Below, one piece after another: positions 25,157 to 36,400 of a stretch of DNA of 64,000 bases. How positions within the stretch are numbered: the stretch's first letter is position 1; the number at the start of each line of letters is the position of its first letter. The position numbers and the translations under genes were made by a program. Origin of the DNA: Neckera pumila (taxonomy: Eukaryota > Streptophyta > Bryopsida > Hypnales > Neckeraceae). The notes beneath the pieces were generated by a model. It was not told where the DNA came from and did no database searches. It saw only the letters and a list, made by a program, of their open reading frames with translations. The DNA lies in NCBI GenBank assembly GCA_963969595.1, contig OZ018408.1, forward strand, positions 50,097,022 to 50,161,021, in the 5' to 3' direction.

Positions 25157-26390
25157 ATTCCCTCATTTCCCTGGCTTCTACAAACAAGATCATTAAATAT
25201 TTTTATTTCATTTCATCCGGACTTGAGTAAGTAGTTCCGTGATTTCCGGAATCATACTATTGATGTCTCAAACCCTATCAATATATTATTTTTAGTAGTC
25301 CAAAATTCACGGCGGTTCAATCAGAGGCTATCAAGGAATGGGCAACAACAGGCCCGTCATGTTGTATCAACACGAAGATGGACAGAAAGGTGAGCGACAA
25401 GAGTAATGGCAGCATGAAATACATAGACAACAAGTAAATAACGAAGCATAGCAATTCAGAAGCAATTGACGTGTATGCCTACAATCTGGAAAATGAAAAT
25501 TGCTTGACAATACAAAGAGGCCGCAAGCTTACTTGCAGCCATCTGCTACATAGTGCTTCCTCTAATAGTGCGACGGGCAACAACAACGACAACAGAATCA
25601 CAGCACAATCACAGATAGAAAATCCGGGAACTCGCAACAGTACTCAACATAACAAATCTAATTCTCAAACAATGACAGCAGCGCATACAAAGGTCGATAC
25701 AATGGAAGAGAAAGGTGGGAGAGAATGTTGTGAACTGTATTGACGACTCACACCTTACTCAAAGGCAGGAACAAAAGAGCGCCAACCGACTGCGAGGTTT
25801 TGAACGTCTACATCCTATTTTCAAATGCCTCAGGGATTGTGATGGGCTTCACAGCTGTACAACGAAAAGCGTCGTTCGACGCCGCAATAAAGGAGTGCCC
25901 CAGCGGAAATTATTGAGTTAGCAATATTTCGAGGATTCCCCTCATAAAGTCCGTTGATTTCTATACCTTATCATGTCAAGTCTCCATTAGCAACAAAGTA
26001 TCATCGCAAGACAATCTTTTGAACTTGCATTTCGCGCACTTTTATAAGTATGATTAGTGGTTATTTTTGAATAGTCTAGGATCAGTTCTGTACTAAAAGC
26101 AAGTTGCCACTTTTGCATTGACGGTCACGGAATATTTTAATAGTATAGAGTAGGGATCTATCAATATTTGGAAAAAATTGCAACTTTATTGAAATAGCTT
26201 TCCGATCTTGCCGCTGTAGAAATTTCCTTTTCCATTCAAAGTGAATACATTTGTAAGTTTTTGGTTTTTTTAATAATAATTACATAATGTACGTTACAAA
26301 ATAGCATTCCATAATTAATGAATGGAATGTTCCCAGAATTTCAATTTTGGGGAGGAAATTTTGCATTTGCGGTTCAGAGATTTTACAATA
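25157..26390. other. Upstream region of the DUF7869-like gene
   Basis: No supportable ORF. Composition from 25.2 to 25.9 kb is less AT-rich than further right, which would suit the promoter and leader of the minus-strand gene at 24.4 kb, but I see no clear TATA box or start. From 26.0 kb the sequence turns AT-rich. Confidence 0.35.
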
Positions 26391-26397
26391 AAATATT

Positions 26398-26455
26398 ATA
26401 GGGTTTAGGGTTTAGGATTCAGAGTGGTTTAGGGTTTAGGATTTACGATTTACAG
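26398..26455. repeat. Short interstitial plant-type telomeric repeat
   Basis: Two perfect tandem TTTAGGG units, then after a 17-base degenerate gap two more, then decaying variants (TTTAGGATTTACGATTTAC). The unit is the Arabidopsis-type plant telomere repeat. It is short and internal, so a relic or chance seed, not a chromosome end. It supports a plant-lineage host. Confidence 0.75.
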
Positions 26456-27372
26456 TTCAAAATTCATGAACCATGATTTCCTATTTGTTCAAATGAATGA
26501 ACCTATTCGGCCAACAAGCCTGTTTTATGATATTCGATAAGTAAATAGCATCTACTTATTTCATAATTGGGAGTTTGAGATGTTGTACATGCATTTTGAA
26601 TTTGTATATGATAATTCTCATTGGGAAACTCTTAAACTTTTTTCTATTTCAATGTGAAATTGGGAAGCGGTTCAGGATATTATTTTAAGAAAAATTCTTT
26701 TATATAATGAAGATTTGTTGTCTACATTCTACTCATGCCATAGTTTTTTTAGCCAATAAAGTTCAAAATTGATTGTACATCATAGATTCATATTTCGAAT
26801 TTACTAAGAACCTTTGAACAAATGATTTTTCAAGTAATGAAGTAAAATGTTCTAAATAATTTCAATCAATGGATCATGTAAGTAGATAATGCATATGAAG
26901 ATTTCTTATGTTATATATTCTCAAAATTTTAAAATAAAAATAAAGTGCACTACTTAAACTTTATACCAAAAAATCTATGCCCATTACCTATTTTCTATAG
27001 GAATGAAAAATACGAAAAAATACTACTACTACTACTAATTATTATTATAGTACATGAAACACCCTAATAATCCAAAATCATATAGCTCATGTGTGAGTGG
27101 CTTCCCAAAAGAATATAGAAGTTCCAAATATTGTCTACTTTACGAATTCATCGAAAACGTGAAATGATAATAACTTTTTTATGAACCCGTATGTGTTTCA
27201 AAAACAATCAAAATAAATGTGATCATGTACAATAATGACCTCGTGTACCTAAAATCAAAGGCTGTGGATGTGAAAACTCTTACAACCAAAATGTAGAAGT
27301 TGTAACGAATCTAAACATTACAAATCCATGAAAACATTCTATTAGAAGTTGTCTTTTTCATTATTCATTTGC
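26456..27372. other. AT-rich non-coding stretch
   Basis: No gene. Phrases such as GTAGAAGTTGTAA, followed by ATCCATGAAAA, near 27290-27340 resemble the diverged repeats at 41.4-43.3 kb, so both may belong to the same satellite-like background on either side of the 12.9-kb element. Confidence 0.4.
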
Positions 27373-27772
27373 CAAATTTTAGTGAACCAAAAATCCATGA
27401 ATCATCAAAGAAGCGCACGTGCATGTTCCCCCCAAAATGAAGAGGTTGGAATTTATCCAAAGCCTAGTTTGAAATCCATGGGCGCACTGAATTCATCTCC
27501 AATTTTTTTTTATTTGCCACGTAACCCAAACGAAAGCATTAAATTGCTGTATTTTAGTGAACCAAAAATCCATGAGTTCTGAAAGAAGTGCACGTGCATG
27601 TTCCCAAAAAAATGAAGAAGTTGGAATTCATCCAAACCCTACCTTTGAATCTATGGGCACATTGAATTCATCTCCCATTTTTTTTTATTTGCCACGTAAC
27701 CCAAACAAAAGCATTAAATTGTTGTATTTTAGTGAACCAAAAATCCATAAATCGTGAAAGAAGTCCACGTGG
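27373..27772. repeat. 175-176-bp satellite, left block
   Basis: Two monomers, with the landmark AAGYGCACGTGCATGTTC at 27411 and 27586 and the next AAGTCCACGTGG at 27761. Each monomer contains CCATGGGC, TTTGCCACGTAACCCAAAC and TTAGTGAACCAAAAATCCAT. The block stops at CCACGTGG (27772), exactly where the 12.9-kb element begins, and resumes at 40638. Confidence 0.9.
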
Positions 27773-28290
27773 CAACGACACTAGCATGTGAGCATGTGAG
27801 CGTGAGCCTGAGAGCGGTGAGCGGGGATTGTGTGAGTCTAGAGCCTGAAAATAAAAAACTTGATGTAATTTTTAAATTTATTTGATTAAAATGTAAAAAG
27901 ATTGATTTTGTTTATTATACTTAGAAAAGATGCCCTATTACCACTAGACCTATGACCGTGGGTTTTATATCTAAAAGCCTGGGAAGTTGGCGTTATTGCA
28001 TGTTTTAGAATTTATATTACATTTATAGAGGCCGTCCAAGGGTGGACTAATTAAGTGAGAGTACATATAATTTAGAGGCAATTTCAAAGATGAGAAGAAG
28101 ATAAATGCAATGAAAATATCATAGGACGTGGAACACTGTGTACATAATAAAATATTCTTTCATTGCAGTAAGGAATACATATTGGAATATAAATATAATA
28201 TTTTGCTACTCAAATTTGGAGATTTTGAAGATAATATATCGGTACTACATATCTACTTTATATCATGCTAATATCTGTCAATTAACTTGG

Positions 28291-31200
28291 TCACTCGTAT
28301 GTCTTGATGATTCCGGCCGTAATAAGCACTTGTTTAACTTCGTCCAAGCTGAGGGTAGGAGCATGGATGAATGGATGTATCTTATGATCCAATTTGCACA
28401 AATAACAAAAGACATAATAAAGATGTTTGCAGTTAACGTACATGCCACGCTTTCCAATGGACATCCATTCATACTTCCATAATGGGGACAAGTACAAGAT
28501 GGGAAATTGCAGAGAGTAATGCTGTAAACCTTCTGGTTAGGTTCAGTCCCAGAAGAAAGCGTAATAATAGCACCAAGTCCAGGATAAGGAAGGAAGTTTA
28601 CATCAGTAATACTTGCAATAACATTCCTTGCACTTTCCCACTGATTGCGATGATTTTCAGTAGGCGCCTTACTACTCCGTCGAACTTGCTTGCCATTTCA
28701 AATGGAAGGGATTCTTTCAGCATGTGCTGGTCGAGGATGAGTCCAGAGCATAGGCTCAAATACCCTAGATGAGGTGAATAGACGTCGAGGTGACATTGGC
28801 ACACTAGATTGCAGGTGAAATCCAGCTTCTTCCAACTCTATGATTTCAGTACGAGTAAGATTGGTACTAGTAAGAACAGGCCAGACATTAGGGATCTCGG
28901 GTCGTGTAAGAACATGAGAACGTTTAGGTCCCATGACACATCGTGCAATTTGATCTGCACAAAACCAGAAATCCTTGGTCTGAACAGCCGTGCCCTTATA
29001 TTCATGCTTTTGTCCTTTGTAAGTAGGAGCAGCAGTAGGTTTACCATGTCTAACAATTAGTAGCTTGCATTTGGCTTGTGTGTACTTCTGAATGGCATGA
29101 CACTGCTTCCTTGACTTGTGTGAAATTCTTGTTATGTGCCACTCCGATGTATTACAATCTGTTTCCACCACACATTGAGTATGGGGCATGACTATATTAA
29201 ATTCCTCACTTTCAGCCCCGATTTGTACACTAGCAACGGCTGATTTAATTTGAACTCGAGGATGGGAAAAGTTCACCTTGTCAGGGCGATGAGAATCACC
29301 TTCAGAACCGATTGGAAGATCCAATTTTCTTTTGCCGGACCCAAATACCTCTTCTCCCTCCAAATGCGGAATTCGGGTGCAGATGTCTTCCGCTCCAGGC
29401 ATCTGACTTAGAGCGTCTGCAATTTTTTTCCCATCTCTAGATGCCATAGCTCTCTTTAGTTTCAAATCTTCTTTAGAGGGGCCCTTCCTAGAAGGGCCTC
29501 CGCAAAAATAAGCCCTATAATTTGTCATTTGCATAAAAGCTCGAACCCAATCATTGCAAGTGGCTACAAACAAATCAGACCCGCGTTTGCCAGAAGCTTG
29601 CATCCATTTATTATGCACTGTTTCTGCAAGGTTGCACGTTGGGATGTCTGCTAGTTCTTCAGTTGTCAGTTTCTGCAAAGATGATGATGAAGTCATTATT
29701 GGATTGGTTTGAAATGTAGAAAAAGATATGAAAAAAAGAATGAAAGTGAAGATCATACCGTTTCCATGAATCCACTCCACTGCCGATATCGAAAGTGCCA
29801 AAAGGCCAGCCAATCCTCGAGTTCACGAATTGCCGGTTCTGATGCAGCTCCGGAGGAATACCACCACTCTCTAATTTCTAGATACATCTTGTCCGCCTCG
29901 GACATTGATGTTGCATCCTTGTATTGCCTGCACAGTCAGATATGCTGGTTCTGGAACTCTTTTGCAATTAACTTCTCTGTATGCTTGTGCATGCTTATTG
30001 CCCAGTGGAATAAGCAAGTCCTTTCACGATCCACCATTGGAAGGGATGGATCCCCCGACCCATATACAATGCGAACTGCATTGAAGTTGGCTTGAGCACT
30101 ATCGCACATGAATCCCTTGAAGGTTGGATCTGACATCCCATTTTGTGCCATGACCTTATTCAGACAACGCCAAAAAATGATCTGACCTTTGGTGCCTTCA
30201 ATCTGCATATCACAGACGGCAATGGTCATGACTTTGCAGTAAGTAGAGTCATAGACGTGACAAGCAATAGTTGTCCATAATTTCACCCTCTTCACATGGT
30301 CAAACATGATGAAGCAATTTCCAAGATCGCCATTTGGTTGCATTCGTCGTACAAGATCAACATCGCTCCCAGGTCCATCCACAAGCATCTTGAACAAATA
30401 GACCTTCTCTTGTCCTTGTCCTGGAAATACACTATCATGGATATATTCCACTTTGGCACGTCCCTTCATGTCAAGAATCCGATCAATCTCACCACCTTCT
30501 TTGTTGTTGTTCCTAAAAGAAGATATCATATTCCGCACATTCGACGAGCTAAGGAGTTGGAACTTATCCATGACATTCTCTAATGCATCGCCATAGAGCA
30601 TCTCCTTTGGTTTGGGTCCATTGTGAATCAGAAATGTATCAAGGAACTCCTTGCTTGTCGCTATGGTAATGGCAAAAGTTTTAGCAGTTGGAGTCCTTGC
30701 CACTTCGTGAGCAATCAATCCGGTGATTGCTTCGAGAGACTCTCTATACTGGCCATTAGCAAATGGATGTGAATGAACACCCAAGTGGATCGTTGCACGT
30801 GACAAATTTGCAGTTCTCTGTACATAATAAATCCGCGAGTTACATAGACTGAGACAAGTAGAAGGTTGTCTACAAACTTTACAAAGCACAGTAGACTCTA
30901 GTAGAGGAATCTGGCCTATGTTGAAAGGATGCTTGGTGGTCCCAATCCACTCAGTTTCGTTACTTTTTGAAGCTCGTGTACGATAGTCACATCTCGGATT
31001 CTCACAAATCAAATGCCCAACACAATGCGACTTTCTGAACTTTAAACCGAGGTCGTTATGGATGTTAGAGGTCATAATGCGACTCCATGCATGACCATCA
31101 TACCGTTTATCTATGCCCTCCATGCCCCTAGATCCACATGTGGATCCACGACATGGCGGTAGCTCAAAAAAAACATCGCCATCAAATCTAGCTGGAAGGA

Positions 31201-31909
31201 ATTGGACGTTCTGATATTCAATGGCATCAAAATCAATTTGGGCAAGTTCATTCCGTGATCCGGGCATAGAAGACAATTTGCGTAGACACTGTAATACAGT
31301 TAGGGAATCACAATGATTGGGAGGAAGAGGAGGACGAGAAAATCCGGACAATGCGGGACTACTAAAGGAAGAACAAAAGGCAGTAGGAACAAATGACTCC
31401 ACAGTAGGTGGCAAAGCAACATTTGAAGAAGAAGGTTGACAGACTTGAATTGGTGTCTCGCCTTCAGAATCACTAGATAACTCTATGACTGGTTCTAGAG
31501 ACTCGCGTTTGACATCATTGACATTGAACATAATTATATTCTCAGACCATCCACTAGCTAGAGATTCCACTTTGACTGGACGTACAAGTGGGAGTTCAAC
31601 ATTGGAATTATCAGGAAGGGGTGTCAGTATTTTAGTTGAAGTTGGCAAAAGCTCAGGCGAGAGACCATAAACTCTGAAGCGCCCTGCAAAAAGAAGCCAA
31701 TAGAACCCTTCTTGATCACTACATTTTGATTGCAAGATTGATTCCTTAACAACGCCATAGTCATCTTGGACTTCTTCCTCTATGACAATAGAAGAAGGGG
31801 AGAACCCAAAGCGGACATGAAGGAGATGGGCGGGCACATGTACAAAACCTTGACTACCTAATGGTAAAACAAATGGGATTTCATGACCTCTTGCAACAAT
31901 AGTAGTCAT
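28291..31909 (-). pseudogene. Mutator-like (MULE) transposase with SWIM zinc finger, decayed
   Basis: ATG at 31909. Exon 1 runs to 29759, an 86-bp GT-AG intron follows (29673-29758), and exon 2 runs to about 28291; the join keeps frame (phase 0). Order of features: variable N-terminus; a cysteine/histidine-rich block around residues 300-380 (CENPRCDYR, CKVCRQPS, then GVHSHPF), like the WRKY-GCM-type fingers of MULEs; the catalytic core (FIMFDHVKRVKLWTTIACHV, then GFMCDSAQANFNAV and CLFHWAISMHKH); and a C-terminal SWIM finger (CTCPHYG, then VNCKHLYYVF). Damage: TGA at 29936, TGA at 28698, and the two halves of the SWIM finger lie in different frames, implying a small indel near 28450. This would be the transposase of the 12.9-kb element. 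Confidence 0.8.
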
Positions 31910-33482
31910 ATTGAAGTGTTACATAAAGTTGCAGGGAAGTTGCAGCATTAGGAAGCAAGCAATGATGTTTACAAATGCAAGGGGTGTGAATATAAAGAAG
32001 AATAAAAGCTTCTACGGTTGTTTGAAATGAACGGACATATATCAAAGATGCCATATAATTTGAAATTGAATTGATGATTTCAATGCTTGTTATTGCGTAT
32101 CATATCAAGATTTGCTCTAGAAGAAGATATATCAACATTTGAAATGAAGTTGGGTAAGGCGGCGTACTGCGTAGTATCAATTAGTAAATCAGAAATAATA
32201 AATGAATTATAATACTGACAATGTATCATTTTCTGTTAGACAATGTTAGTAGAATTAGAGCTGGCACTGATAGGAGACGATAGATCAAAATGCCTTATAT
32301 TGCATGATCCCTGACATACTTGCAATGATAATTGCATATCTTTAGATAGGTAAAGGTTTTTTTCATTGATGATAATATGAATAACAGACATATGAAGCCG
32401 TCACTTACTTATAAAATTGAATTCCAATTTTGTGGAGAATAGCTGTTGAAGTTCCTTAGAATATAAAAGGTTGCAGAGTGGAATAAAGCAGTATGTAGAA
32501 ACGCATGTTGCAAGAAGTGGGTGATGTAGTATGGAGGATTGGAGGATGCTGATATTGTAAGGCCCTACTAGTTTATTATTTCAGATGCAAGGATACTTGT
32601 TTTTTCCATTGTTAGCGTTGGACACTCCAGTTCAAGGTAGGAAGAAGAAGAGGAAGAAAAGTATTTTTTGTTATTCAAGTAGAAGGCAATTGTTAAGGGC
32701 TAGAATGACTAGACGGGTGCCTCTAATTAGTGTTGTTGATCTGTCTGGCACAACGAGGAATTTGACGTATGAAGGTACTGTTTCATGTGAAGCAATTGGA
32801 GAAGATAACGTGGAAGTTGAACCCGTCTCTTGCGAAGCTCAACCAGATATTGCTTCAAGCTGTAGTGATTGGGATCAAGATATTAACGGAGAAGAGGAGG
32901 AAGAATAACAACAACAAATAGCCCCAATAGTAGAATTGGAGCAGGAGGTAGGAAGCACAAACACAATGGTAAGGATATCATTATCCCAAGTGATATTGAG
33001 TTTGAATATATGTGAAATTTTTTCTTAGAGGCAGATTTTGCAACTTTGCATCATTTCATGCGCGTCGAAAGCCCGATTCCAACGGTATATAGCATGTAAA
33101 AAACGGACAAATATTGAGTATCTTATGCCCTAAAAACTAATTCAGCATCTTAGAATCTTCCCTGAAATGTTCAGTTTCTGATGATTTTTAGGCAAAATCC
33201 AGCACTTTTATTTTTAGCAATTTTTGCTGATTTTTGTAAATTCGCTCAAGTGTCCTAAAATTCTGAAAAAAATTGGAGTGAATTTGACGTGTATAATCTA
33301 TGGGTATAAAATTTTTTGGCTTGAAATCTTAAAAACTAAAGAAGTTATTTAGAAGATTCCCTTGAGCTATATCTACCAATCTCTTCCTTGGGTTTTTTTT
33401 TTTTTTTTTTTGGAGACCAGTTTCACCCTAACTCTTGTGTTGTCTTTGAACGTCGTATTTGAAGGCGCCGAGGCAACAATCA
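31910..33482. other. Divergent intergenic region of the 12.9-kb element
   Basis: This lies between the two divergent genes and should hold both promoters. One frame at 32585-32908 (107 codons; basic KKKRKK near the start, ending GEEEEE) could be an upstream exon of the plus-strand gene or a small separate protein; a donor-like ATGGTAAGG follows at about 32967. I recognise no domain in it. The remainder is AT-rich with no other long frame. Confidence 0.35.
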
Positions 33483-36400
33483 ATGAGGGAGGGACAAGAA
33501 GCGATCACCATAGAAGAGGCGGAGGTTGCGGTGGAGGTTGCAGCGGAATCTGTGCGGCAAGATGGACAAGGAAGAAATCACGAGACAAGTGCAAGCATTG
33601 AAGGAAATCTAGGTATGCGGCTTTTTTCTTGGCCTTCCTAGACCCCAGCCGTTAACGGCTGTGCTTTTTTGGGTTCCGATTTAGAATAGTGTATGCTAGG
33701 ATTCTGTCCAATGGCACAGTTTCTTTCACCTTCTCACACCCCAGCCATTAATGGCAACCATTTTCGGGAGTCAAACTTTCCTATTCTGCGCATTAGAAAT
33801 TAGGTCGCACATAGTAATTTTTCACCTTCTCACACCCCAACTGTTAACGGCAGCCCTTTTCGAGATGTAGAATTTCTTCCACCGCGGTTCAGATTTCAGA
33901 TTCATTGCTGAAATGTTTTAGCATCCTACACCCCAGCCGTTAACGGCAGCCCTTTTCGGGACGTAGAATTTCTTCCACCGCGGTTCACATTTCAGATTCA
34001 TTGATGAAATATTTTAGCATCCTAAACCCCAGCCGTTAACGGCACCCTTGTCGTACACGTAATCTAGGCGTAAGTATCCTTAACACAAAAAATGTACCAA
34101 GATAACACAAAATATCGTCCCAGGGAATTTCCGGATTTTTATGTAGTATATTCTAGATATCCGATTTTTCTATCTTTCTTTCTTCTCACCTACTTACTCT
34201 TTTTCCGGATCCTTTTACAATCCGGACCATCAACTATCCGGAATCCGGTTTACGTATCTTAACCCGGTTTTCAATACCTCTGTTTTACCTTCAGAGGGTC
34301 CACTAGTTGATCTTTTAAGGGGGTAGAGACTTCACCACCTTTGTTCTACTACAATTCTAACAAACATAAATAAAAACACCCAAGTACTCAAAAGATTGCA
34401 GCAAGACGAGAAGATCCGGATCCTCACAGCTTCTGGATGGTAACTCCGGACAACAGGTCACTCAGGAACACTTCACTCTCCCTTACTACAACAACAGATC
34501 TCAGAGTCAAGAATAAGCCTGGAGGTGTGATCTTTCTAGAAGTTAGATGGATTTCTAAAGTTGGCAGATCTTCCGGACAGGTGGGGACTTCCTCGGGCGG
34601 GCGCTTACCTCCGCACGGCTTGACAACCGGACTCGCTTCCCCGCTACTCTCAGATCGGGACTACTCTTGTAGTAATTTAAAGACACAATACGCAGCTCCT
34701 AAGTCAACAATCCAACAACATTACAATAGCACACTACCGACTTAGACCGTATTCTCCTAAATCCGGATTCCTCCTCACCCATCCTTTCCTTCCAACACTC
34801 AGACCACTGGTCAACGCAATCCGGATACACTGATAGAATGAAAATGCATACCCGAGGGCTTAGATTTCGAAAAGGGAATGAAATACAATTGAATATCAAT
34901 TAGGAGGAAATGAGAGGCAACTAACTTGCCCACCCTTAAAAACCCAAAACAAAAACAAAGTCAACACCCTAAAAGCAAAAAAAGGCTCCCCGGGAATCCG
35001 GGCAGCCAATCAGAGAACCATCCGGAACACTCGGAAAGTCCAGGCCTCAGCTATCCCTAAAAATCCGGATTTTCTAGAAATTCGGAATTCCTAGAAATCC
35101 GGAATCGGGGCCCCACGCATGGAAAACCCATTTCGGATTCAAATTCAAATCCTAATTAAAAACAACCTATTGTAACTAACTACTTCGCCTTTCGCGCCTT
35201 CTTCGCACTGCTCCCGCCTTGGCGAAGGTTGCTGCATGTTGGTGAAGTCTTTTGAATGGGTACTGATTAGATTAGTCAGGGCTCCCATCCGATCAACTAG
35301 AAACTTTTCCGGACTCCGAACTTGTCTTCAACAAGGTTCCCTTCATTTGGAACTCTCCCAGTTGCCAAATCCGGATTCCATCCGGATTCTATCCGGATTC
35401 CACACCAATCCGGATTCCATACCAATGAAGGATCCGGATTCTGAATCCTTCTTCCATGTGATGGAATAACACTGGTAACAATTTTGAGTAATTTGGAAAT
35501 TACTATTCTATAGTTTTCTATAACTGAACTGGATTCTCTATGTTTTACCACAACAATTGAAAACTTTGACTCTATTTAAATCCTATTCTAATCTATTTCT
35601 ACAATTTTGAGTTTGCGTATTCTGACAAGCCCTTTTGGGGATGTAGAATTTCTTCCACCGCGGTTCAAATTTCAGATTCATTGCTGAAATGTTTTAGCAT
35701 CCTACACCTCAGCCGTTAACGGCAGCCTCTTCTAGAACATAAATTTGTTTGCTTTGTATATTACGATTTCCTTCAATGCTAAATTTTTGGAGCCTTTCTA
35801 AGCTGCAACAGTTAACAATTGTTATGTCAAATTACATATTAATCTTTTTTTTGATGTCATTACAGAGATCATGACACAAAGAGATCCAGATGCACCGGGA
35901 TTAGATGTCGTACACCAGCCTCTTTCTAAGGATCAATTGGAGTTACAGTTGCATGACTTTTTGAAGAAAGAGACTGTCAACACATCTTCTCTTCTTGAGC
36001 GGTTGAGGTATCAACCAAAGGCAAAATCAAAAATCAACGTTCCTTTGTGTCGTATGATTTCTTTGCCAGTTGTGAGGCCCTTTTTGAAGAATGACGTTAT
36101 GAACCTTGCTGCACATTTTGTTACTTGCGGTTACATGGAAGGAAATGGAGTTTTTTATGTGGCCTTGGAGGACAATGAAGGAAAGACAGTAGATGACACG
36201 GATGATATTGTTAAATCCTGGAGTGCCAATTGGGTGAAGGCTAATGCTACATTTGAGAAAGAATTGAAGAATGATGAAGATCTCAAAGTTTTTGCGGGCA
36301 AGATGTTTATGGGATGGGATGGCAACCATCGTCTGCAAGCATGGCTGCCTATTATCAACCGCGATCATGCAGATGACTTCATCTGGCATTACGCGGTTGA

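Noticed and set aside
26398..26455. Chromosome end (telomere)
   Set aside because: Only about four clean TTTAGGG units, internal, with ordinary sequence on both sides.
27349..27757. Open frames in the satellite (repeated EEVGI(Y/H)P and FFYLPRNPN)
   Set aside because: They follow the 175-176-bp repeat and recur in every monomer; there is no sign of a gene.
34050..35629. Firm call as a solo LTR
   Set aside because: The ends are only TG...CA-like and the internal ATCCGGATT-rich part is not shared fully with the 53.6-kb copy, so a deleted element of another class is equally possible.
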